DNA from: Hepsetus odoe
Lineage: Eukaryota > Chordata > Actinopteri > Characiformes > Hepsetidae
Assembly (NCBI GenBank): GCA_017165825.1
Contig: CM029384.1
Location: 6,633,545-6,697,544 of the forward strand
Reading direction: 5' to 3'
DNA: 64,000 nt
A program made the translations under genes and the position numbers. Below, piece by piece: positions 53,549 through 64,000 of this stretch. Below the pieces are notes generated by a model that saw nothing but the letters and a program-made list of their open reading frames with translations, was not told the origin of the DNA and made no database searches. The first letter of the stretch is position 1; every line of letters begins with the position of its first letter.

Positions 53549-53625
53549 AAAGCGGAGGAAGCATCATGTGAGCTTTTTATGTGAGCTGTGCTGTGTTCAC
53601 AATCACAAAGTCATTTTCACTTTAA
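53409..53625 (+). repeat. Family A SINE remnant with a (GT)n expanded inside it
   Basis: CCAGACCAGTAGG and GGCTGCCCACTTCTACCCTG match the SINE body; the (GT)n array at 53470-53546 occupies the place where other copies have GGTGTGTGTGGGTTAAA; SINE sequence resumes with TTAAAAGCGGAGGAAGCA and ends GTCATTTTCACTTT. Confidence 0.8.
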
Positions 53626-54060
53626 ACATTTAATTGGATGAATATTTCAGCTGTATCCCCGGCTCTAGCTGCCGTTCTGCTTTTTTCTGCTTTCTCAATT
53701 CAGGGCAACCAGTAAGAAAAGAGCTCATTTACATATGTCAGTCTTAAAGGCACAGTACCATACATAGTCTGTTCAATCGTAAGAGGTAAAAAAAAGAAAA
53801 GGGTGAAATTTTGCTTATTTTTGGTACTTTAACACAAATTCCATGAGCAGATACAGCGGCACCTTTAAGCGAGCTTCATGTCAGTTGATTCATATTAACA
53901 GCTCCACCTTTTTGCGAGTGTGTTTTGGTTAAAAAAGCAGAAAACTCTCAAGCTTTTTACACTCACTCGACATGACAATGACCTCAGGCTAGAGAGAAAT
54001 GCCCGGGTCCCTTGAAGAAAAATGCTATATGGGAAGGTATGATGATATCATGTATGATGT

Positions 54061-54115
54061 GACAAAGCATGTGGCTGTTTGCGTGTGTGTGTGCGTGCAT
54101 GTGTGTGTGTGTGTT
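54061..54115. repeat. GT-rich tract
   Basis: GTGTGTGTGCGTGCATGTGTG-type alternating purine-pyrimidine DNA. Confidence 0.9.
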
Positions 54116-54240
54116 TGATGTTCTAATAAAGGCCCTTGTGTGAAGAAAGCACTTAGCCCTGCTGGGCACAGATACAGCACCCCCACCGAAACTCAGCGCA
54201 CTCTATAAATATACTAAACCAGAGACATCAGATCATACTG

Positions 54241-54320
54241 CTGTGTGTGTGTGTGTGTGCGTGTGTGTGTGTGTGTGTGCGTGTTGCAGAGCATGTGTGT
54301 GTGTGCATGTGTGTGTGGGC
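54241..54320. repeat. Interrupted (GT)n tract
   Basis: GT units with GC and CA interruptions. Confidence 0.93.
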
Positions 54321-54431
54321 GTATCCTTGCAAGTCACTGTCTGAGCGTTTAACAGGCAGCAGCAGGAGTTATTTCAGCCCTGCTTGCTGCATGGTATGAT
54401 CAAACATGCATAAGAAAAATGACCAAGCATG

Positions 54432-54434
<3 letters not shown>

Positions 54435-54508
<74 letters not shown>
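54435..54508. repeat. (CA)n microsatellite with ATACAT interruption
   Basis: Two CA arrays joined by CATACATACA. Confidence 0.95.
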
Positions 54509-54511
<3 letters not shown>

Positions 54512-54808
54512 ACCAACATGTGACTGCAGACATCTCTGACATTCCATGCCTGTAGTTTGTAGATTGCTGCCTGCAAATATAACCGTTCACATTCAGAAAG
54601 GCTGTTTTAAAGCCTCTCTTTCACCCTGAAAGATGTAAACGGGTTTGTTAATGTGTGTGTTATTGTACATGTCTGATTAAAAAATGGTCTTCAATGCAAA
54701 TGGGGCGGGGCCAACCAACTACTAACGTTGGGATGAAACTCATAAACTTAACTTAAAGTATCCTTTCCAGTTTTCTCTTTGAGGGCATGTGTGTCTCCCC
54801 TTTTCCAG

Positions 54809-54809
<1 letters not shown>

Positions 54810-54848
<39 letters not shown>

Positions 54849-54968
54849 ATAGATAATGTAATAATGGGCAGTAAACCCATCGACGGTATGTGCTTTGACC
54901 ACATGAAAGCCTGTTTGCTCTGGAGAGATACTCGTGACCATACACACACACACACACACACACACACA
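54810..54968. repeat. Inverted pair (GT)n ... (CA)n
   Basis: (GT)n at 54810-54844 and (CA)n at 54941-54968, separated by about 95 bases. Confidence 0.93.
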
Positions 54969-55010
54969 ATGTCACTTTCACCTGGAATGTTAATGATAAT
55001 AATTATAGTA

Positions 55011-55138
55011 TATCCATCCATCCATCATCTGCCGCTTGTCCCAAACGGGGTCGCGGGGGAGTGCTGGTGTCCAACCCAGCGCACACAGGGCGAGGACGGG
55101 GGACGCACCCTGGACAGGTCGCCAGCCCATCGCAGGGA
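55011..55138 (-). repeat. LINE 3' tail fragment, reverse
   Basis: TCCATCCATCCATCATCTGC, CGCTTGTCCCAAACGGGGTC, GGACGCACCCTGGACAGGTC and GCCAGCCCATCGCAGGG. Reverse complement of the 48.3 kb fragment. Confidence 0.8.
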
Positions 55139-55199
55139 TAATTATAGTATAATACAAGTTAAAAAAATAATAATGAACAAAAAAGAAAGAAAAAAAAGT

Positions 55200-56590
55200 T
55201 ATTCAGGGAGGCACTACTGTCACCAACGTGATCAATCAATGATGTCAAACACATCACACACGGGAAACTCCAGAATGGTGCAAAGGTCAGTAATGAAACT
55301 ACTTTGGGGGTTAAGGTGTGGTTTGATTCATCTCTAAATAAAAAAAAACGTATTACGTATTACTGAACGTATTACTGTTCAGTCTCACACTCTTAGGTAA
55401 TGCTGGAAACTGGATGCTTGGCTGACTGGTTATATGAGAGGGTCATATCCCACATTCTTCTAGTAAAGGTCTGCGGCCTGCGCTGAGGTTTGTGTGATTT
55501 TGCTTACTGCTGCGTTTCATCCTCACACGACCGATTCCCAGCCTCTCTTTACGCTCAGGCTGTTTTTGTTACTGTGCCTTTAAGACTGATAGAAGTGAAG
55601 ACTGTTCTCATTGGCCTGATTCAAAAGGCAACCCAATCTGAAGCACAAGCTTTTGTGAATGGGTTTGTCTAACCTACTGTGGACAGTTATATGTAAATGG
55701 TTGGGTGTGTTGCATTGAAACAATGTTTATTCACTCCATCAAACAAGGGCGTTCGGTTCTCCATCAGTTCGATTGTTTGAGATTGGACTGTGTGAGACAA
55801 CACTGAAAGATATCACGGACAGATTTCTTTATAACTGAATATCAGCGCTGATTCAGTGAACAGTCTCAGCGTACAAATCATTGCGTGTACAATCGGCTTC
55901 CTGAAGGAACTTTAAATGAGATTTGTGGCTTATTTCCTGTTTTCCCAAAAATTTGATCATGTCCCATTTCCAGTCACTACCTAGGTCTCATGACACGATG
56001 CTACCAATGGGAAAATGTGTTACTGGAGTTACTGGACGACGTGCCTGGACAGTATTAAACACCATCATTGACACTTATGGCATTTACGAATGTCTGCTCT
56101 GGATCATTCTGAGCAAATGAAACGGAGGCCCATCCTTCCCACTCAGAGAGGGCGAAGCCAGTTCCCGGCTCACTGGGGATTAAACACGCAAACTGCCAGT
56201 GATAATGCCGACGCTTAGACGTTACACCCCATGAAAGTCATGTCATTAAATTCTCAGAGGCTTCAACTTCACTGGGTGCTTTATCTTTTTTAATACTACA
56301 CACTACAAACCAATAGCTTACTTTATCATAAAATGAGAAGTCAATATTCTACCTATGCCGTAATCCTGACTGCAGTTTTGGTTGATAAATAAATTCAAAT
56401 GTGCCACGTATCTCGCCGGGTAGACTGCAGCGTCTGCACAGAGCAGATCTAACTCAAGCTGTCGTGTCTTGTTTATAGCTCCTTTTCTGTCTCTTCTGCT
56501 TGAAGTTTGGCACTTTGAGCGTCCAATGAAAGATGTGTACTGGACTGGTCCAGAATCATGCAGCCAAGATCTGAGTCAGCAAGAGGGCTA
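55200..56590. other. Non-coding stretch
   Basis: No exon recognised. CGTATTAC occurs three times near 55350. Confidence 0.4.
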
Positions 56591-56599
56591 TGTTTCTCT

Positions 56600-56601
<2 letters not shown>

Positions 56602-56632
<31 letters not shown>

Positions 56633-56673
56633 TATATTGTGGCCTGCACAATTCCCATAGGCTTATTATGCAA

Positions 56674-56762
<89 letters not shown>
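56602..56762. repeat. Three clustered (CA)n arrays
   Basis: Arrays at 56602-56630, 56676-56714 and 56720-56761. All long frames here are translated CA repeat. Confidence 0.95.
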
Positions 56763-56764
<2 letters not shown>

Positions 56765-56779
56765 AGTGCTCTACAATCT

Positions 56780-58940
56780 GGACAAAATGCCATTTTGTAA
56801 TTGTATTGCAGCTCTGCTGTGATTTCCTTTGTCTTAAAGAACTCTGGTCACTGTCAACTATTCTTCAACGGTGTGATGCAGTTTGTTGCTCAGCAGTTCA
56901 CACAACCCAAATTTGGATGCTTCACTGCAAAAACAGCCCAGAATTCATCGTTCTTAGGTCACAAAATGAAGGTAATTCCTATTTAATCTACAGAATTAGC
57001 CCCTTACATCATTTTTAGCCCACTGATCTGATAAAGAAAGGTTTTTTGTGCCTTTTTGCTTTTCAAAAAAGACACAGTCAAGGCCAGCCATTCTACACAG
57101 AGTTGATTTACATATTGATTGCATGCTCCTACAATTTCTATCCATTTGCTTTGAGTTCAACACAGTGGGAGCATGCGCCTTAATAGACTAAAAACAAAAG
57201 CAGCTTTTAAACCGAGGCAAAAAGAGAAGCTGGAAAACTAACTTTCGGTGGTTGGCTAGAAACTTATTTGCACATTAAATCATCACATTGCGCCAATACT
57301 GCAAAGCCCATATTGCTCATCATATTTCTTACGATGAACTAGCAATGAATTTCCATCCCGGATACACAACCCTATGTCTGAAACATAGCTGGCACTGAAC
57401 TGATGACCAAATTGGCCAATTCAGACTCAAATCAAATATATATTTTTGGACAAAAGTATCAAGACAAACAACGATTCAAAATCTAAGTCTGATCCAGAGC
57501 TGATTAAATACATCTTGTCAGCTGTAGTTGTCACTTATAATGGGCATCCTCACAACACACGAAGATCCAAGCACGCACGCACACACACACACACTTGCAA
57601 AAACATAGATACTGTCCCTTTGGTAGGACTCTAAAGAACTGTTCTTGCTGTTTACATCAGAAGGTTAAGCACGTTCTAACCTGAGCTATCTGCTTCCTCC
57701 ACTAAAGCAGTTAATGAAGTCACTGAATCACATCCTGCATTTCCAAATCAAATCAAATTGATTGGCTCCAAACAAAACCTAATTGCTTTTATATTAAATC
57801 CCTGATCATTGAATTGTAGTTGGGATGGAATTAAGCTGAAGATTTACAGCCCTAATAACGAATGATTCAAACAGCTTGAACTTCAGAAAGTAATCACAGG
57901 GTTTCACATCATGAGTTCAGCTTTACTGCGGACTCACCCGTGTTGTGATGCTATTCTATAAATAACGTTAATAAGAATCCTGTCAGCCGAGTACCCATAG
58001 ACCCCGTTTACACCTCATAGCTTTATTTTCTACAGAATCAGGATTATTCCTGGATGATACATCTGACAGAGGTACAAAACCAAGGGCTGCGAGCACTTCA
58101 GCAGCTCTGAGACACATTCAAGTCACATGTTTTAAGAGCATACATACATCCGTCTCTCCCGGACAAATTCAAGGCCCAAAACCTCTCCCACTACTGAGAC
58201 AGCCCGTCCCCCTTCTGTTCTCTTTACAGAAGATACTCTGTTACCCAACTGATGCAGCACAGCTGCTCGATGGTTCATGGATTTAAAATGGAATTGAAAT
58301 CAAATTGAATATAGATTGAATTACCAAATCCAACATTAGTTTAGTTTTTGCTGTATGTCTAGAACACTAAGTTTTAATGCACAAGAACCATGATGTTAGA
58401 GGAGGATGATTATTGTTTACATTGACTGGTCGGTGTAAAAGAGTGCTCAGTCAGTCGCCTGCAAATTCTGAACTATGGGCAAAGAGTCCGGATATAATTT
58501 GATCAATGAAGCCCTACCAGAGACAGAGACAGAGAAGTAGAGAGGGTAAAGACAGAGAAAAGGAGAGAGGGCAAGAGACTGCAGAGTAGGGCAAGAGACT
58601 CGAGAGGGCAAGAGACTGCAGAGGAACTGGAGCAGAATCAAACGGAAATCCCAGATGGTCAGAAAGTCAGGTGGTGTTATAGCTCTGCAGCGATGTGCAA
58701 CATTCCAGCAAAGCCCATCACTGCGCCTAACAGAGTGCTAGGCTTACAACACCAGCTCACTATAGTGTATCCTATAAGTCTCCTCTGTTCCCAACAAGCC
58801 AGAATTCATTCTAGTACAGCAATCAACGAGTTCAGCAGAGTTAGAATTCCAGAGCAGTGCTTAACTTTTTTGCAGCAGCACAAATTTCCATCATCCTTTC
58901 AAGCAATTTTACTTCTGTCAAAAGCACACGGCACCATCAC
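56780..58940. other. Non-coding stretch
   Basis: Small GA/AG-rich tandem near 58545-58625 (GGGCAAGAGACT three times). No exon or mobile element recognised over about 2 kb. Confidence 0.4.
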
Positions 58941-58943
58941 TTA

Positions 58944-59185
58944 TGATTAGGGACCAGGCCCCAGGAATTGGAAGGTCCTGGGTTTGAAACCCCGACCAGT
59001 AGGTTGCCCTGGGGTACCCTTGAGCAAGGTACTGTCCCCGTCACTGCTCTCCGGGCGCATTCAATAGCTGCCCACTGCTGCACGGCGTTTGCATGGGTTA
59101 AATGCAGAGGTCCAATTTCGTTGTGGTTCACGGTGTGCTGTGCTGTGACCTCGCAATGACAAGGGTTGTCACTTTCACTTCACTT
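58944..59185 (+). repeat. tRNA-derived SINE, family A, head truncated
   Basis: Starts at GATTAGGGACCAGG (A box lost), GGGTTTGAAACCCCGACC, GGTACCCTTGAGCAAGGTA and the GGGTTGTCACTTTCACTTC tail. Confidence 0.88.
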
Positions 59186-59189
59186 TTTC

Positions 59190-60840
59190 ACAATTTAGTG
59201 ATTGGTTAGAAAGCTCATGTGCATTCTGAAGCCTTCTGTGATATCCGTACTTCAAAAGCTTCATTCAAGTCATTTCAAAGTCAATAGAAAATGCAATGTG
59301 CTGTCAAAACACCTACAGAATGGACCTCCCAGCTGGATAGATTGTGCCGTTCTGTGTTTGTGCAGAAGCACTGGAGAAATATCTGTAGGCCTGAAGATGT
59401 ACTGGAGCTCAAAATAAGAAGTTCGGCTGGCAGTAGATATTCATCTGCATTCTATACCTGAGAAACATCAAAGAACGAAGCTGCAAAAGGTGAAATTAGG
59501 GTTGTGGCACGGTGCTATTTTGTAGATCAGCATTCGTTTGAATGTTTTTTTGCTTCTTTCTTGTATAACATTACCTTCCTTTTTCTACAGATATATATTG
59601 TTAAAGATCTTCAATCATATTGAAGATGTACTTGGATGCTTCTTTCATATTCAATAACATGCTATAATGAGCCAACATTGCATGCACTTTTAGTCCTTGC
59701 ATACCATATGAATTTCATCTCAAGGCTATGCCAGTTTTAAAAGCACTTATATCCACCTTACAAAGACGGTCTTTCCTACATGCGTTAAATGTGCATTACC
59801 ATGTAAGCTGCCACCCAAACCCTGCGTATTCGGAGAGTAACTGATTGATAACTAATTGAATAATTGGTTGTTTTAAATGGAAAAATCCAGTTTAAATGAG
59901 AACATCTCGTTTAAGAATGCAACGTTTAGCTTTAGCTTTGTACAGTGAAGCAGAAGCACAGAATAAAGGCAGCAATACGGCAACAGCAGTATTGATTTCG
60001 AAACTCAGGGAAGTTTGCAAGAGGAAGAGTGGTCTTTCACAACACTAACACAAAAGGGATGGATGTGTTAACAGATCCTTTGAGTGAGCGTGTGCGTTCA
60101 TGTGTGTGCAGACAGACGCACAAGAGGGAAATGGGAAGTTGAATGAAAATGGTCGGGGTAAGACCAGCGGCAGCCTTTGAAACCATGGTTCTATCTCTGA
60201 CTCCACTCTTCTCACTAATACCACACTGCTATGCTATTCTTTTCACCTGAGATCTAATGCATCCCATGAGCTGGTCCTAGGCATCTCTAATTAATAGCAG
60301 AACATGAACCGCAATCTCAGCCTCATTTCCTGCTCGACACATGAGAACAACTATCTATCACTTTCCCACTGAACAATGTGCACTCGTCTCCTAGTATTAA
60401 CGGCTGTGGGACCTCGATCACCATCAGCTATTTCTAGGCTGTGTTTACAGAAAAACTTCCCTTGTTTCCGAACTTTCAGGAATCCATTAGAGTTTGATTA
60501 CAGCCAGAGCCTGTTTAGCTGCGTGTATGACACACTTTTCCCATTCTAGGGAGTCACTACACTCTTCCTGAAATGCAGAAAAACCCACACTACCATAATA
60601 CCAGGAAAACAAGTTGAGAGATTCACTCGAGAGCACGTCATACCCCAGCTGGAAGCACATTTGGTCACCTTTGTTGGGACTTTATGATGCTCATTTAGGA
60701 GACGTAGCATTGCACCATGAGTTTCCAATGAAGTGCAATGAATCATTTTATGGTCATTTGATCAGAAAAGACATTCCTTTTGACCTGTCCAGGATGTTTG
60801 CCCAATGAGCTCTGGGATAGGCGCAATAATCCAGTCCCCT
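59190..60840. other. Non-coding stretch
   Basis: No exon or repeat recognised. Confidence 0.4.
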
Positions 60841-60847
60841 CCCCGTG

Positions 60848-60914
60848 CCTTCCACCCCCCTACCCCCATGACCCTGGTTAGGACAAACTCAGATAATGAG
60901 TGACTGAGTGAGTG
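60848..60914 (+). repeat. LINE 3' tail fragment
   Basis: CCCCATGACCCTGGTTAGGA, AACTCAGATAATGAGTGACT and GAGTGAGTG resemble the 2.8 kb fragment. Confidence 0.55.
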
Positions 60915-61000
60915 ATTTGTTCAGTCTTGGACAGATGCAGAAGAAGAAAACTGTGAAAAATATGTTATAAATATACCAGGAAAAAGGCAAAACTGGGCAG

Positions 61001-61516
61001 TTATTTACGGTTATGGCTTTCGGGCAGACAACGAATGAACGCAACATGTAAAGAAAGTCTTGAATAAGGAAAGGAATGGTGGGAGGCGGGTGAATAACCT
61101 ATTGAACAGAAGAGAGAGTGCTGGCTAAGATCGTTTGCTGGCTGTTGCCACGGCTTTCCTAGCGGTACAACATTTGCACTCTTTTTTGCTTTATCACTCA
61201 ATCTGTAGTGCTTTATTTCTGTCATCACGACCTTGCGGCAATGCTTAGAGATTGCCCGTTTTTGTTCGACATCATTTGTTGCAAAGGTTTTTTCCGAATG
61301 ATCGTTAAAAATATTCTCGAGGCTATGCAGACTAGACCTGGACTTGTCTTCAAGAAACGTTTGAGCGCAAACCCAACTACGTGACAAATGTGCACTACTG
61401 GAGATGTGGGAAAACAGAGACCGTCTCGGACAGCAGTAGACAAAACAGTAGTGAACAGGCAGGAGGAACATCAGATTTCTTCTGCTAAACACAAAACCCA
61501 AATTACAACATGACAT
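61001..61516 (-). CDS. Unrecognised 171-codon open frame
   Basis: Longest frame in the 5' half without low-complexity sequence: MSCCNLGFVFSRRNLMFLLP start, then FLEDKSRSSLHSLENIFND and VMTEIKHYRLSDKAKKSAN. A second frame is also open over part of it (61225-61443), which speaks for chance. No known domain and no splice context noticed. Reported only because of its length. Confidence 0.12.
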   Translation of the reverse strand: MSCCNLGFVFSRRNLMFLLPVHYCFVYCCPRRSLFSHISSSAHLSRSWVCAQTFLEDKSRSSLHSLENIFNDHSEKTFATNDVEQKRAISKHCRKVVMTEIKHYRLSDKAKKSANVVPLGKPWQQPANDLSQHSLFCSIGYSPASHHSFPYSRLSLHVAFIRCLPESHNRK

Positions 61517-61706
61517 GAAAACAATCCCACTGTGCTCCGCAGCCTCACGAGACAGGCCAGCTTAGAGAACCACCCACACTGATGGCAAAGGGCAGTTTTA
61601 CTGCCATGCAAATCGACCAATCACGAATTCCTAAGGTGATGCATCCGCAACGGTATCGCCGCCATTAATAATGTGGCACGACAAACATTAAACACTGTCA
61701 TTTACA

Positions 61707-61976
61707 GGGGCAGCGGTGGCCTAGTGGTTAGGGTGTTAGCCACGTGATCGGAGCATTGGGGGTTCGAACCCCTTCCCAATAGGTTGTCCTGAGGTACCCT
61801 AGAGCAAGGTGCCGTCACTGTCACTGCTCCCAGGGTGCTTTCAATAGCTATTTTCAATAGCTGCACGGTGTTTGAGTGTGCATGGGTTAAAAGCAGAGGT
61901 CCAATTTCGTTGTGGTTCACTATCTGTGCTGTGCTTTGACCTCGCAATGACAAGGGTTGTCACTTTCACTTTCACT
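61707..61976 (+). repeat. tRNA-derived SINE, family A
   Basis: GGGGCAGCGGTGGCCTAGTG head, GGGGGTTCGAACCCCTT B box, body with a short internal duplication (TTTCAATAGCT twice) and GTTGTCACTTTCACTTTCAC tail. Confidence 0.92.
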
Positions 61977-61981
61977 TGAGA

Positions 61982-62064
61982 GTGGGTGCCAGTGGTCTAG
62001 TGGTAGGGTGCTTGCCTACAGGCCTATGGCTCAAGAGGTCTCAGGTTTGAATCCCACCTCTAGA
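61982..62064 (+). repeat. tRNA-derived SINE, family B, head only
   Basis: GTGGTCTAGTGGTAGGGTGC through GGTTTGAATCCCACCTCTAG, then breaks off. It begins a few bases after the family A copy, so two SINE types sit head to tail. Confidence 0.85.
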
Positions 62065-62069
62065 TTTAA

Positions 62070-63060
62070 AATAAAATGTAGTTTAATTTCAGTTCAGTTT
62101 AATTTCATTTGAGGACTGGGGGTTCTGAGAGACTGGGGGGGATTTAGCTTGCAGTGTACAGGATAGTCTGTAAGTTAAGACCTTGGTTTAAAAAAAAACT
62201 TTTGTGAATGACCAGTCAACCAATTCAATTTAATATTCATGCAAATTAAATATGTAAAAATATGCTCCTGAAAAAGACTGTAACTTGAATGAAGCTTTTT
62301 TTTCCCACACCGAGGATATTCATGAATAGACATGGTTGATGCACTGTTCTCATTGATGTCTCTGTATGCTTTTACTCACACGCGAAAAAGACAAAGATGG
62401 AAAGAGTGGCTTCATCAAACTGTAATGGCACCGATGTTTTCATTTTTCCTACTCAAAGAGACATGGATAAAGATGAAGCTGAAGATAGAGATGCAGATAA
62501 AAGCCACCAGAGAAGTTTATCACTGAGTCTTCAAAATCGGCTGTGGGTGTGGGGAGGCTGGATGTCCTACTTCATCTCGGAGCTTCGAGCATAAAAAAAG
62601 ATGCGAAAAAATCATGAGCAATCATGTGCTCTGTTCAGAAAAGAGAAGACAGCTTTACTGTTAACGCTTTAGTGTTAAACTTTCCACCCTCAGGTGAAAA
62701 TGCAGACTGTCCTGCGTTTTACTAAATGGTACTAAGAATGATCTCAGGAAGTATTTATATTCACCGATAATTGTCATCATGCTTGATCAACTTAAACAAA
62801 TTAGAGCTTCTCCCCGCCCTGATATTATTGCCGTAAAACTGTCCAAGGTTTTGAATGTCATGTAGCACCGGCCTTTTGCAAGTAAAATGAAATGACTGGA
62901 CTGATAGGAGTAAAGCCAATCTTCCGGCTGCAATAAGGATTAAAAAATGCCTCGCTCGTTACTCTCCCTGCTGTCAGCGCAGGGCCGCTCCAGCGTTTGA
63001 TGCCTTCTCTGTTGCGCCTGATTAGTTTCGCTTGCTGAGCGGGTCCTAAAGGTGCACTTT
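62070..63060. other. Non-coding stretch
   Basis: No exon or repeat recognised. GC content rises from about 62940 towards the candidate first exon at 63073. Confidence 0.4.
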
Positions 63061-63072
63061 GATCGAACATAC

Positions 63073-63165
63073 CTGCAGAGCTGCAGGGGCTCCGGCGCTC
63101 CACTACCAGCGCGCTGATCCTCACCCTGCCGCTGTCCTCAGTTTACTCCTCTGAATTAGACCCGT
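63073..63165 (-). other. Candidate first untranslated exon, GC-richer than its surroundings
   Basis: On the minus strand a GC-richer block ends in a near-consensus donor CTGCAG|GTATGT at 63072/63073. It could be the 5' end of the stat5 transcript about 28 kb upstream of the ATG, since mammalian STAT5B also has a long first intron. The upstream limit is arbitrary; no TATA box was recognised. Confidence 0.25.
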
Positions 63166-63169
63166 CTGG

Positions 63170-64000
63170 CTTTTCTCCAGCCTTCAGTTTGTGTTTACTC
63201 TGACCCCAAACCACCCTGCTCTAAAAGATGGCCATACAGATAAGAGCGATCACATTTAACTCTAAACAGTTCCTAACAGAGCCCTTTTTTCTTCAAAAAC
63301 ATGCTTTTAACAAAATCGAAGCAGGACTAAACTAAAACTTGAAATGGATGCACACACACAGAAAATGCACTAATAGCAAAACAACCAAAATGAATCACAT
63401 TTCACTGTGAAATCCCAAACGTTCCCCTTGAACAGCACAGCCACAATGCCTCTTCCCAACAGTTCGGACGAACTTGCCTCAAAACAAGTTGTGTAATTGC
63501 GTAGAGTCTTATTTTCAGCCGCCTCGCTCACATGATGTTCGTCCCTTTGGTCACAAAAGCTGGTCTGAGTTTGTACAGAGCTCTGTTAGTTGCTGCTCTT
63601 CTTGGCTGTCACGCACACACGGATGAGTAAATTCTACACATGCACTGCAGAGGGGAGAAAAAACACCAGACAAGACAATGCAGCGTCTATGAGCTGTCAT
63701 AACCGGTCAGATGTCTTAGGTTAGAGTCAATCCTATCAGCTGTGTAAGTGATTAAGTAGCCTATCGATTCTTTCCATTATGATTCGGGAGGAATATGAAC
63801 GGATAAACCTGAATTCAAATGAACTTTACTGATAATAACAAACCATCCAGAGCAGTTCAAAGTTGCTAAAACGCTTAAATGGAAAATGACGAAGAATACG
63901 TTTAAGATAAGATTTCGATTTTTCAAAAATGTAGCCAAAAATGCCTAAGACGGTGAATTCTGTCATGTATGAATCACTGTCATCCTGCAAATGCTGTTGA
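63170..64000. other. No gene seen; possible upstream regulatory DNA
   Basis: If the 63073 donor is real, this would be promoter-side sequence of a minus-strand transcript. No TATA box or TTCNNNGAA cluster was recognised. Confidence 0.3.

Noticed and set aside
54789..55337. 182-codon plus-strand frame
   Set aside because: It strings together GT and CA repeats and a LINE 3' tail; no domain is recognisable.
56473..57018. Cys/Val and His/Thr repeat proteins over CA/GT arrays (also at 26.4-26.7, 49.0, 54.4-55.3 kb)
   Set aside because: Any uninterrupted (CA)n gives open frames in every register. No other coding signal is present.

Overview
The window is vertebrate nuclear DNA, most likely from a teleost fish. 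It holds a STAT5 gene split into many short exons with GT/AG boundaries. Tc1/mariner relics, two families of tRNA-derived SINE, LINE 3' tails and a very high density of (CA)n, (GA)n and (AT)n microsatellites surround it. There is no bacterial or plasmid architecture. I cannot name the species from sequence alone; an otophysan such as a catfish or characin would fit the repeat content, but that is a guess.

One protein-coding gene can be read with confidence: stat5, on the minus strand. I could place 18 coding exons from the ATG at 35247 to the TGA at 5637-5639. Every junction has a GT donor and an AG acceptor, the phases match at all 17 junctions, and the exons total 2355 nt (784 codons plus stop), close to mammalian STAT5A/B. 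Domain order is N-terminal domain, coiled coil, DNA-binding domain, linker, SH2 (Arg618), activating tyrosine (Tyr698) and acidic transactivation tail. The protein mixes STAT5A-like and STAT5B-like features, so I call it stat5 without a letter.

Layout. 1-5.6 kb: downstream of the stop; a deleted Tc1-like relic, one SINE, microsatellites and possible 3' UTR. 5.6-35.2 kb: stat5 coding exons; introns hold a near-complete but broken Tc1 transposon (6.7-8.3 kb), a MITE, a LINE 3' fragment, several Tc1 fragments and SINEs. 35.2-64 kb: upstream of the ATG, with no second recognisable gene. It looks like a long 5' intron/intergenic stretch with SINEs, a solo LTR with perfect 5-bp target duplication, a T-rich minisatellite, LINE tails and large dinucleotide arrays. 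Two short segments (46.4 kb and 63.07 kb) look like untranslated 5' exons, and two ORFs (37.9-38.4 kb, 61.0-61.5 kb) are longer than expected but unrecognised.

I did not find an undescribed multi-gene system. The most unusual points are: microsatellites acting as polypyrimidine tracts or lying directly after donors of stat5 exons; a module of about 110 bp bounded on both sides by (CA)n and present twice; a microsatellite expanded inside a SINE; and a nested palindrome in the solo LTR.
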